Below are positions 29,801 through 35,144 of a stretch of DNA of 64,000 nt, piece by piece. Each line of letters begins with the position of its first letter. The stretch's first letter is position 1. The notes beneath the pieces were generated by a model. It was not told the DNA's origin. It did no database searches and worked only from the letters and a program-made list of their open reading frames with translations. The stretch is from CAXXFQ01 sp963674475 (GTDB lineage: Bacteria; Planctomycetota; Planctomycetia; Pirellulales; Thermoguttaceae), in NCBI GenBank assembly GCA_963674475.2, contig CAXXFQ010000019.1, positions 62,001 through 126,000 on the forward strand, in the 5' to 3' direction. The position numbers were made by a program, and so were the translations under genes.

Positions 29801-31340
29801 CCGTCAGCTGCCCGATCCGCTTAGGTACAGCTATCCTGCTCCTGGAGGTGACGGGGGAGATGCCGGTGATGACAACGAAGCCGGTGATGGCCTTGATTAC
29901 GAATTGGCGAACCTCTTGTTGGACAGTGAATCGACCTCGATTTACTCCCGTTTGATCGATCCGCCACCGGTGGCGGTCGACGACGTCGTCGAAGAAATCG
30001 TGATCCAAGGGACCAGTGGAAACGACACGATCGAGTTCCTCGGAGGGCCGAGTTCCAATGGCTGGATCGTCAAGGTCAACGGGGCGATTCGAGAAATCGG
30101 TTCGAACGTCAAGGCGATTCGATTCGACGGGCTTGGCGGTGGCGACACGTTTGTGTTCCACGGCTCGGGAGCCGACGACGTTATTGACCTGGCGGCTGAC
30201 GGAAGTAGTTTTGCCAGTGAAAACTACACGATCACCGTCGACGGATTTGAAACGGTACTTGCCGAAAAGAGCGGTGGAAACGATCTGGTCACGTTGCACG
30301 ACTCGACCGGGAACGACACGCTCGTTGCCAATCCGGGCGAGACGACCATGACCGGCTCCGGCGTTACCTTGATTGCTGAAGGTTTTGATTCGGTGGTCGC
30401 CGTTTCCGAAAACGGTGGCTCCGACACGGCCAAAATGTACGACTCGGTCGGAGCGGATACTTTCACGAGCTATCCGACGTTGGCGACCATCGACGGCAAT
30501 GGTTATCACGTCTCGGCTGAAGGGTTCCGTTATGTCATGGCCTACTCCGAAGCGGGTGGCAACGACCAGGCCAACCTGTACGATGGGGCTGAAACGGACG
30601 ACACGCTGGTTGCCAATAGCCGGTTCGTGACGCTCTCCAACGAGAACTTCTACACGATTGCCAACGGGTTCCGTTACGCCAGTGCGACCTCGACCGGTGG
30701 TGACGACGTTGCCAGACTGTACGACTCGGCCGGTGATGACACGTTCGAGGCCCGCGCCGACTACGCCAAGTTCTATGGCGATGACTACTATCTCCGAGCT
30801 GATAACTTCGGCAAGGTCTTCGCCGACGCCTCGGCCGGTGGGCATAATGTGGCCAACTTGTACGGTTCGGAAGGGGACGACCTGTTCGTGGCCGGACCGA
30901 ACTACGGGAAGCTGATGGGCGAAGGGTTCGACGTGCGAGCCGATTCGTTCGAGGTGGTCACCGGTTACGGAGTGGGCGGGGGCAACGACATTGCCATGCT
31001 CTACGACAGTGCCGGCGACGATACGCTCAACGTGACCAGTGTCTACGGCGAGTTGCTCGGCGACGGGTTTAGCAACCGGGCCTATGGCTTCAATCAGGTC
31101 GAAGCGCTTTCGGTCAACGGTGGCGTCGACAAGGCGGCACTGTACGACTCGGCCTTGAGTGATCGACTGGATGCCGAAGGGGATTGGGTCCAGTTGAGCA
31201 ACGAAGAACTCGACTTCGTCTACAAGGCGGTCGGTTTCAACGAAGTAAAGGCGAATTCCAGCAACGAAGGGGACGAGAAGAAGGTCGCGGCGGATGTCGA
31301 CTTCCTCTTCGCCCTTGGACTGTGGGAAGACGCTGAGTAA
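17874..31340 (+). CDS. Giant repeat-rich surface protein with PLEERQLLS motif
   Basis: A 4,488-residue acidic protein, probably exported and surface-bound. The basic N-terminus leads into DPLEERQLLSVSP at about residues 43-55, the motif found near the start of many planctomycete giant proteins (LEPR-XLL type). From there to about residue 4,000 runs a tandem array of about 34 copies built on VAMDxDGDFVITW plus IYARRF and FxVNTxTxGDQ, likely beta-propeller blades. Four Ig-like modules resembling bacterial Big_5/SbsA type (VVTFSENM, LTVLDTMTDLAGN) lie at about 1055-1200, 1770-1910, 2540-2680 and 3230-3400. A proprotein-convertase P-domain sits at about 2225-2415 (DVSHQDPSDLWCWLVGP, NAVGEWRLVILDN). 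The last 450 residues hold eight repeats of about 47 residues with YDSAGDDTF. AGAGAGAAG precedes the ATG. Function unknown; adhesion is a guess. Confidence 0.9.
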   Translation: MSLFPLPKLNKLASTFENLRGRLSTRKSLGTVTDRVQRKLAVDPLEERQLLSVSPSTPYDQWAAQDGSTIAGQSIAVDDDGDFVVVYSSDGDIYARYFTDETQRISLPESMGEGTPGSWGTIDLRIGGNEVQKLSVTTTVMPFSGGSSGAEGSFTIGYDIDGDGSIDPSSETMTMQFDQYDIAGNVTRLQTGLQALNGKVGPLSDVTVEAINSEEYLIKFGDASQGQNMDALQIDPANTVWTSGDLPAAIISTESEPLVLTGVPVDPNDPQLTALYIQDCICNNEYYPGVYDWHQLGPSDFQTYEACVDSANPNFFHGYRSPGEYRYANWEAVVRPVDLDGDGVVTDFDVTFTGAAGKMNVEEIVIETAINPSGDDVTAEINANPDLGIRTIKEPSAPFQVNDLDWDNPMTPWVETSYESRPAVAMDADGDFVITWQSNVEGSAGLAESGFTDIYARRFSPTQWDVSPSFVMHNGTAIQCVVPYGNQFLVNSVTAGHQDQPAVGMDADGNFTIAWVNSSQELSFYNRVSAQRYNRDGDRIGGEFVVVDFSGDTDTDIHYDPYVAMSDDGHLLFTWSETNDRAFYEKYNNPGLDNWYFSTVWAKLYDPDFTLIGAPEPIDDLCEETTASFDSQNNFVISGSSFLDDDDIKDDLNSSGVRAVTYTIAEDETTGERSMEVLHSTFRANSSSMNPDTKTIWPGNQYNGQALIDADGDVTIVYNGFGPEVSWRIDSSTLSRTAWGKLANSQINSDLVSYLETYSYAIYDDALYGNSTKWALDNFLAACEGDMQADPAFKDPMGILDQAKVDETLGRLRAIAEQSLLLLEGEANGVMYSNYHALYNSTGTCTNPLEQNSLGSDVIVNSKRDGSDAVMILSYPKDAATGSLTVKFGINGEEYGLTPEFGDGGIDIDATRDLIEEAIEAYLEEHGFREYYDVEPCTVAVNYLDPAGLRDGTQWECVPTKTVSYSITIMGEHHNVGLFMVPGSENEFEDAAGGILGPAGITDYSYADRGTAQYSSSAGITPSGDFVVAWTEASVGGVSNIYFREFEEVSDHAGPKVTDFILPDGERLEEGGQVESHLNQIVVTMDEAMLADGVDGVHSVLNPNNWALLKDGVQIGGGVTQVLFGMNMGLESGLSTSASNKWEAVLTLDGNGYEEGGDLFLADGSYTIVARNEMRDMSENPLAGSGHADNGYDMERSFSVSLPTGTDTVVNDQRNDVQTNLDPDADNIPETAFPSSPQTIAGDADGECVVVWVDENAGHEGVYAKVYPVEWHESTDGERYSSQGTPISITVTDNPDAEYASVARDGDGDFVVTWSQLDGSNDWNIYCRRFDAMGNALSDPVCVNSCTEGEQRFSKIAMDIDGDFVITWQSLGQDESGYSVYAQSFSSDGERLCGLDEIKTIEFAGGVQSAEFALRFMNEDGSDRATTERLSYDGDLLATVESIELAAAAKGIAVEVWKLNETTIAIQFVGAEGLQDQPPILFDGLTFDDGDDPEADVVLATLVEGEISEFRVNDTTAGDQLFPSIAMDSQGNFVITWTSFGQDGDQSYESNVYARQFSSEKVYNDILGENLTQINAEPEFKVNTTVDGNQKWSSVAMDVDGDFVISWTGFNQDGGGDGNGSSSDGLNGVFAQRFNSNAYKVGPEFQVNEFTQADQQHSQVSMDANGDFMIVWESFQQRPNPGTGPDSPITYGVYAQRYVRNEVLGFSTPGIGDNGEQGGQVTVNSWKEGDQRFPSVSLSDTGDAYVTWVGPGQNDLDGGIFLKRYEKVSDDAGAMVTEVAYVGEGSVVKKVDSKVGIETSVTQFVVTFGEDLSTKFEVEGDHSVLNLDNWELRRNGVTIVGAIDSIDFGYNSETGKFEAIVTLNTEVTSVGDQLLRTGNYELILKEAVEDLFANPFDGDLDGNPGGDFQFTFMVGGSASDDPINPDDPSGGSGSGSGYTHAETANAVAVDADGNYVVVWTQETADGERVYFQQFDSVGTSFCAPTLVHETTANEDQCFASVSSDADGDFVVTWTSYDNADGGQADIYARRFDNAGEAIDEQAFLVNTFVNFDQQWSDVAMDVDGDFVIVWSSYGQEKGGQTGLGNGIYGRRFDSNGIALGQEFQVNTTTAGDQKYPSVAVGADLSDDGMFVVVWQSEQNGKGSDIIGRTFYQNGAPVMSPYSGEFLVNDTTAGNQIMPDVAIKLDASTFVVTWSSQDGIGDDSGYGVYTKAFDALTDKEQTVRYDYQGNPIDIVDGRVVSDYPFMNGEVYGYEVVIGVDQSFVIEDLDVRIDVSHQDPSDLWCWLVGPAVYDEENPDADPTYPTILLFSGVPTSGDAEGYTDSGYNGVDFRNTTFDDEALISIDDDESGALPPFEGSYQPIDSLSYFDGMNAVGEWRLVILDNDPLGDPDVYDYDYGRIDELDSGRLLDWGLTFTRNSAISPESLVNSTTMGNQMYSSIAMDYAGNYVVTWCGYGDQEDEEDTSQYGVFLQEFSAAGSRTGGETRVNNSTKGMQWLASVGADANGNYVVAWTGDIADSQTQTGVYHSASASVESKIDLIGPIVSQVADSEGNSLRNGGVVNSESLNQMIVTFSENMSQLKNADGQQSFESVENPENWMISKGGSPIVGGITEVDFNFNPETEQFEATLTFKEGLAPGRYELTVLDTMTDLAGNRLDGDFDGTPATDTSESGSNGYTMAFYVADGAATFGPEILVNGNQELIQVLAESSGYTEYAAGQGQQTSVRSTAIDDNGDFVVVWSEYAANGTSDVYFQMFNVDGTQKGEPVLVNKITAGNQLNASVAMDAAGDFTVVWESTNPLLPNSGLDIYAQRFNADGTRVLNDTYQDRIDEDPIRAINGFDQLVAQGAIASDVTKSEIETLVNTDWSGQQFNAEVAMDSYGNTVIVWTSSAQSFSYFEGINAQIYDIYGRPSGEEIQVSESYQLLREDNHALPGATGPGSSAAFRSNPSVAMSDDGQFVVAWDDMLSQSNGIVMNTTVMAKVFSLNGHSLTPKPFEVDMPGTEISDDDGSVPGDTYSGTDEMRAARNPQVAMDGDGDFVIVYEAYRDNDIIDYEASYGIYYQYFDMEKVGPGSQDVTISFATDFVQQANEVWSAQIEDVDESYLYISETSYDLYEAYGLDQVNPSVSMDANGNFAIVWNGNGAVGDPLNPGEPDYLSNEDSSGVFIRWFHASDGQPAAPLDTAQRVNMTSGGIQELPTVAMNRNGDAVVSWSGAGVGDEHGIFARQYVNTADTAGPMPTELYLPTPGSEDDDAAFLADGDTAFGSVQQMYVVFNEEMNTLGGADGLQSILNVDNWAIVNGAGQELQGVIESVDFELNESLNKWVATVNFTSPLPNGTYELVARTEITDVAGHMLGRTGHRIDGTGEYGNDVSSLVWVKDEIGGYWAFPALEPFTSPRGGFAFNFNVNDTIPGDPVWGTRDEQVNQFDYGKQCNSTIARAADGSYVVSWVDYTPVGVVYYTADAQEGENGELSAGSYTIDVNGEEFTIDTRISKPKLVYEADIKAQRFDFWGREIGDEILINSITTGDQVEPDVAIDDDGNFVVVWSGTAAVAYDASADVHDGEGTSNDNNLPFSFGDLGVLKVDWLVDRYDSFGNTTGKWLVMDETGVFAQRFDSDGETVGGQFMVNETTHETQSQPAVAMNPGTGDFVVTWNSYEQDGSQGGIVARAFNRNAVGGDEFLVNTLTAGMQQNPDIAIDREGDYVITWESENVDSAGYGIVARRFDANHNSLGNQFRVNESQQGNQVDPAIACDDLGNFVVAWETADGSGFGISAKLYNRNGGVTKSEFRVNEMTEGAQIDPAVAMSSGHGFVVTWTSFGQDDFLNGDPDDTNCNDYGIYARMFNDNGSDYVDDRVSPSRVGEFRVNAEVEGDQVESAVAMDASGYYMVTWTGPNRHDKDYEVVITGADIDLADYVIDYSEGSGVDYLYTPSHPSRGVIYGAEAETEVSVNLGWNAGSGQNGDSSNEDLMFNASGTFTTLRQLPDPLRYSYPAPGGDGGDAGDDNEAGDGLDYELANLLLDSESTSIYSRLIDPPPVAVDDVVEEIVIQGTSGNDTIEFLGGPSSNGWIVKVNGAIREIGSNVKAIRFDGLGGGDTFVFHGSGADDVIDLAADGSSFASENYTITVDGFETVLAEKSGGNDLVTLHDSTGNDTLVANPGETTMTGSGVTLIAEGFDSVVAVSENGGSDTAKMYDSVGADTFTSYPTLATIDGNGYHVSAEGFRYVMAYSEAGGNDQANLYDGAETDDTLVANSRFVTLSNENFYTIANGFRYASATSTGGDDVARLYDSAGDDTFEARADYAKFYGDDYYLRADNFGKVFADASAGGHNVANLYGSEGDDLFVAGPNYGKLMGEGFDVRADSFEVVTGYGVGGGNDIAMLYDSAGDDTLNVTSVYGELLGDGFSNRAYGFNQVEALSVNGGVDKAALYDSALSDRLDAEGDWVQLSNEELDFVYKAVGFNEVKANSSNEGDEKKVAADVDFLFALGLWEDAE

Positions 31341-31436
31341 AACGGTGGATCAAGTTCCCATAGCAGCCTGTTTTCCAACGGGCTGGAGAGATAGGGTTCC
31401 CCCCGTTTTTATGGGGCCGTGAAAAGAGAAGATCAA

Positions 31437-31476
31437 ACGCCTCACTGCCGAGTTTTCGGTGGTGGGGCGTTTTTTT
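31437..31476 (+). terminator. Intrinsic terminator of the giant gene
   Basis: Positions 31437-31450 pair with 31457-31470 (14 base pairs, three of them G:U) around a six-base loop, followed directly by a T-run. Confidence 0.88.
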
Positions 31477-31550
31477 ATTGGGAAATCGGCGGAGTGTCTT
31501 TTTTGCCGGGAGGACAAACGGTAACCGTGAATTTACGCAGGATTTGCGGC

Positions 31551-31579
31551 TTGACAGAAGCGTTTTGGTCCTTTATCTT
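31551..31579 (+). promoter_or_regulatory. Sigma-70 promoter of the hydrogenase gene
   Basis: TTGACA (31551-31556), a 17-base spacer and TATCTT (31574-31579). Transcription would start near 31586, and the leader is about 120 bases. A seven-base inverted repeat, GGTAATA at 31590-31596 with TATTACC at 31612-31618, lies just past the start point and could be an operator or a hairpin. Confidence 0.6.
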
Positions 31580-31706
31580 CTAAGGAGTCGGTAATACGAA
31601 TCTGATAATATTATTACCTACAGCTGTGGGAAGGGTCCGTTGTTGGTAGGCGGGGTTCTTCTTCAGTCATTTTCTTCGCTCCTTTGACTACGAAAGAAAA
31701 GCTTCC

Positions 31707-33542
31707 ATGTCCTGTGCAAACACTCTGATTGAAGTCGTCCTTGACGGAAAAAATACGGAAGTGGCCCCCGGTACCACGGTCCTCGATCTTTTGGTCCAAA
31801 ATCGGCTGCGGCCGTGGCGGCCAGAGGGGGTCGACGCGGTGATCCGATGGGTCGGTTCGCATTCGTGTCCGTTGTTGAAGCTGGTCGAGATCGACGGAAA
31901 AGTTCGCGCCTTGTCGGTGGTTGCGGGCAAGAGAGTGAGCGAAGGGATGGAGATCAAGACGCATTCCGCCCGGTTGGAGGAGACGCTTACCGAGCGGCTT
32001 GAGTATCTTCGCGACCGACACGAGTGTTTGTTGATTCGCGAGGCCCAAGAGGTGGTCGCGGCCGAGGCGGAGTCGGCCGGGCTGATCGATCTTGCCGGGC
32101 GGGCCCAGTGGGATTTCGAACCGCGGCGGTCGGGCCCGTCGATTTTACATGATCCGAACACGTGCGTCCGATGCGGTTCGTGCGTCGCGACCTGTAATGA
32201 CATGCAACAGGTCGGCGCCTTGACAATGGACGAAGAGAACGGGGTCATTCTCGACGAAGACAAATGTGTCCGCTGCGGTCAGTGCATTCTGAATTGTCCG
32301 ACCGGGTTTCGCGAGTCGGTCGGGTTCATGACGCAGGTCATGGGGTGTCGTGAATGCGCGTTTTCCCGGCCACTTGGGGCGTTGCGCGAGGTGGACGAGA
32401 CGAAAAAGGTGGTCGACGCGTTGAACGATCCGGACCGAGTGGTCGTGGTCCAATTCGCGCCGGCCATTCGGGCGACGATCGGCGAGGAGTTCGGACTCGA
32501 TTCGGGCGAGGTAGTGACCGAACGGCTTTACGCGGCCTTGAGAAAGATCGGATTCGATCAGGTTTGGGATACCAATTTCGCGGCCGATCTGACCATTATG
32601 GAAGAAGGGCACGAACTGTTGCGACGCGTGGGGAACGAAGGGGTGTTGCCGCAGTTCACCTCTTGCTCGCCGGGGTGGATCCGTTATTGTGAGACGAATT
32701 ATCCCGATTTGATTCCGAACCTCTCCTCGGCCAAGTCGCCGCAACAGATGTTCGGCGCGGTGGCGAAGTCTTACGGGGCCGAAAAGCTCGGAGTCGATCC
32801 GAGAAAGATGGTGGTCGTTTCGATCATGCCCTGCACGGCGAAAAAGACCGAAGCCGCGCGTGAGGAATTGGACGACGCGTATCGCCATTGGCTTGGCCGG
32901 GAGAAGGTTTCTCAAGAAGAGGCGTTTCAGGACGTCGATGTGGTGTTGACGACCCGTGAGGCGGTGAAGCTTTTGAAGCTGTACCGGATCGATCTGGCGA
33001 AAATCGACGGGGAAAAGCCCGATTCCCTGTTGGGCGAGTACACCGGCGCGGCCCCGATTTTTGGTCGGACCGGCGGGGTGATGGAGGCGGCCTTGCGGAC
33101 GGCTTATGAGGTATTGACCAACGAGCCGCTGGAGAAATTGGAGCTCGAGGAGCTGGGGACCCTGGAAGGGATCAAGACGGCCGTGATCCCGGTTGCCGGA
33201 CTCGAACTGAAGGTGGCGGTGGTCCACGGCTTGGGCAACGCGAAAAAGGTTTGCGACTCGATTCGTTCAGGAGGCGAGTTCGCCGAGTACCATTTCATCG
33301 AGTTCATGGCCTGTCCGGGCGGTTGTATTGGCGGGGGCGGCCAGCCGATTCCGACCAACACCAAGGCCCGCCGCGAACGAACGGTCGGTTTGAACGAGGA
33401 CGACCGGCAGCAGCCGCTGAGAAAGTCGCAGGAGAACGCCGAGGTCGAGTTACTGTACCAAGATTTTCTCAAGGAGCCGCTGGGGCACTTGGCCCACCAT
33501 CTGCTTCATACCGAGTATACCGATCGGTCGGACTCCGTTTGA
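31707..33542 (+). CDS. [FeFe]-hydrogenase catalytic subunit
   Basis: A 611-residue iron-only hydrogenase that makes or uses H2. Two intact [4Fe-4S] ferredoxin motifs, CVRCGSCVATC and CVRCGQCILNC, lie at about residues 152-162 and 190-200. The H-cluster motifs are FTSCSPGW (about 315-322), MPCTAKKTEA (about 374) and EFMACPGGCIGGGGQP (about 532-547). The first has Ser in place of the second Cys of the usual TSCCP. The N-terminal 140 residues align in layout with the [2Fe-2S] and His-Cys3 domains of clostridial CpI, but only Cys3, Cys54 and Cys107 remain there, so those clusters are probably absent. No HydB/HydC partner or HydEFG maturase is close. The ATG at 31707 has a weak A/G-rich site. The gene has its own promoter and points to an anaerobic mode of life. 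Confidence 0.92.
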   Translation: MSCANTLIEVVLDGKNTEVAPGTTVLDLLVQNRLRPWRPEGVDAVIRWVGSHSCPLLKLVEIDGKVRALSVVAGKRVSEGMEIKTHSARLEETLTERLEYLRDRHECLLIREAQEVVAAEAESAGLIDLAGRAQWDFEPRRSGPSILHDPNTCVRCGSCVATCNDMQQVGALTMDEENGVILDEDKCVRCGQCILNCPTGFRESVGFMTQVMGCRECAFSRPLGALREVDETKKVVDALNDPDRVVVVQFAPAIRATIGEEFGLDSGEVVTERLYAALRKIGFDQVWDTNFAADLTIMEEGHELLRRVGNEGVLPQFTSCSPGWIRYCETNYPDLIPNLSSAKSPQQMFGAVAKSYGAEKLGVDPRKMVVVSIMPCTAKKTEAAREELDDAYRHWLGREKVSQEEAFQDVDVVLTTREAVKLLKLYRIDLAKIDGEKPDSLLGEYTGAAPIFGRTGGVMEAALRTAYEVLTNEPLEKLELEELGTLEGIKTAVIPVAGLELKVAVVHGLGNAKKVCDSIRSGGEFAEYHFIEFMACPGGCIGGGGQPIPTNTKARRERTVGLNEDDRQQPLRKSQENAEVELLYQDFLKEPLGHLAHHLLHTEYTDRSDSV

Positions 33543-33555
33543 GGTTGTGTTAGTA

Positions 33556-33588
33556 GCCGGTTTTTTAACAGGCATTTAAAAAAACGGC
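33556..33588. terminator. Bidirectional terminator between convergent genes
   Basis: GCCG with a T-run at 33556-33567 pairs with an A-run and CGGC at 33577-33588, with one bulge. It sits between the hydrogenase stop and the minus-strand membrane gene and overlaps the stop codon of the latter. Confidence 0.6.
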
Positions 33589-35129
33589 CAAGTGGTCGAC
33601 CCGGTCACGTGGTGGAGGAAGTGCGTGAGCCAAGGATGGCTCCACGGGTTCCAGGTTGGGTACGAGGCGGAAAAGACCGACACAGCCAAAAGGATCAGGG
33701 CCACCGCTTGGGTCCAGCGGTGACGGGCCATCTTGTCCAGCGTAGGCAGCATGGTGACCAGCCACAACGGGGCGAGCCAGAAGAGCCAGCGGAACCCGGC
33801 GCACATCCCGCCGTAGTTGCGGCCTTTCGATTCGAGAAAGAAAAAGAAAACCAAGCAGGCCATCGATACGGCGGCGATCAACAGGGTTACCCAACTTCGA
33901 TTCGGGTCGTCGGTCGGCCGGACCAACCAGAGCCCCATGCCGACGAAGGCGAGAATCCAGATCGGCGTCAGCGAAAAGAGGCCGTGGTGTCCCAACGAGG
34001 CGTGCCACGCGTAACGGGCGGTCGACGGTTCGCCCTGATCGATCCCCGACGGGTGGTTCCAGTAGCTTTCGATCGTCCGGCCGTTTTTCTCGTAGGTGAA
34101 GTCGTACCAGTTGTCCGTTTCGGTCCGGTGCAGGTAGGGCGGGGTGAAACCGCCGTGGGCCGCGTAGTTGGTTCCGAAGAATCCGACGGCGACCAGCGCG
34201 ACGGCCGGGGCGAAACCGAGCAGGGTTCGTCCGGGAACTTTCCACAGTAAAAGGGCGCCCATCGCGGCCAACAGGGACAAGGCGGGCAGCTCGTTGGCGG
34301 CCGTGAAGGCGGCGGCCAGCCCTCCGACGACGAAGTAACGCCACTGGTGTCGTCCGTCGCAGAGAATGCGAACCAAGGTATACAAAGCGATCGCCGCGCT
34401 GACGGCGCCGACGGTGTGGTTGTTGAGCGTGACGGCGAAGGTGGTCAAAAAAGTCCCGAACGCCGCCGCACCGACGACGAACAAACGGGCGAAGTCGGTC
34501 GTGCCGAACCGTTCGGCCAGCCGGGCCACGAGGACCATCAAGAGGATCATCGGCAGGATGTTGACGGTCACCAGCAGGACGCGGCCTACGTCGTAGGGGT
34601 TTTGGCCCAGCGTCCAGCCGGTCAACCGGTTCAAAAGCCAGTATTCCCCGGCCAAAAGGGTCGGCAGCAGGGTCGGTTTGCTCGAGTACAGATGGCCGTC
34701 ATGTTTGACCATGTCGATCGTGTCCCAGCCCGACTCTTGGATGACCCGATCGATCGAGTACGGCACGTCGGGGACTTGCATCTCGGGTTCGACCAACGCG
34801 CGGAGCGTACACCAGCGGCTGCGATCGTTGGCGCTTAAAAACGGCCGCTGTTTTTGATAACGCTCTTGAATGCGAGGGACCGCTCGGGCGAGGGCCTCTT
34901 CGAGCCGGGTGCCTTCGAGCCCTTTGGCTTCCAGAGCCCGACGCTTCTCTTGCGTCGCTTGGCGAATTCGATACTCGCTGACAGCCGTTTCGCCGACCGA
35001 ATCGACCGCCGCCAAACGGCCCAGCATCGCGCCGGTGCTCAAGGTGATCAAAATCGCGTAGGCCGACCAGCGCAGGGCGGTTTGGGGATCGCTTGCTTGA
35101 CGGCCGATGGAGTTGGTATTGGAGTTCAT
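33576..35129 (-). CDS. Polytopic membrane protein, GT-C glycosyltransferase-like
   Basis: A 517-residue integral membrane protein with about eleven hydrophobic segments. After the first segment comes a long extracytoplasmic loop (about residues 45-150) with KHDGHLYSSKPTLLPTLLAG, which resembles the DGxxYSxKP block of ArnT/PMT-like GT-C enzymes that take sugar from polyprenyl-phosphate carriers. Acidic residues early in the loop (VDSVGETAVSEYR) could be the catalytic Asp/Glu. The gene starts 15 bases after the GT2 gene on the same strand, so the two are probably one operon: GT2 would make the lipid-linked sugar, this protein would transfer it. The acceptor is unknown; the assignment is moderate. 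Confidence 0.65.
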   Translation of the reverse strand: MNSNTNSIGRQASDPQTALRWSAYAILITLSTGAMLGRLAAVDSVGETAVSEYRIRQATQEKRRALEAKGLEGTRLEEALARAVPRIQERYQKQRPFLSANDRSRWCTLRALVEPEMQVPDVPYSIDRVIQESGWDTIDMVKHDGHLYSSKPTLLPTLLAGEYWLLNRLTGWTLGQNPYDVGRVLLVTVNILPMILLMVLVARLAERFGTTDFARLFVVGAAAFGTFLTTFAVTLNNHTVGAVSAAIALYTLVRILCDGRHQWRYFVVGGLAAAFTAANELPALSLLAAMGALLLWKVPGRTLLGFAPAVALVAVGFFGTNYAAHGGFTPPYLHRTETDNWYDFTYEKNGRTIESYWNHPSGIDQGEPSTARYAWHASLGHHGLFSLTPIWILAFVGMGLWLVRPTDDPNRSWVTLLIAAVSMACLVFFFFLESKGRNYGGMCAGFRWLFWLAPLWLVTMLPTLDKMARHRWTQAVALILLAVSVFSASYPTWNPWSHPWLTHFLHHVTGSTTWPFF

Positions 35130-35144
35130 GATCGAATTGGGGAG

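Noticed and set aside
27222..30845. Open frame of 1,207 codons antisense to the giant gene
   Set aside because: Same reason: a mirror of the repeats with no ribosome-binding site or recognisable domain.
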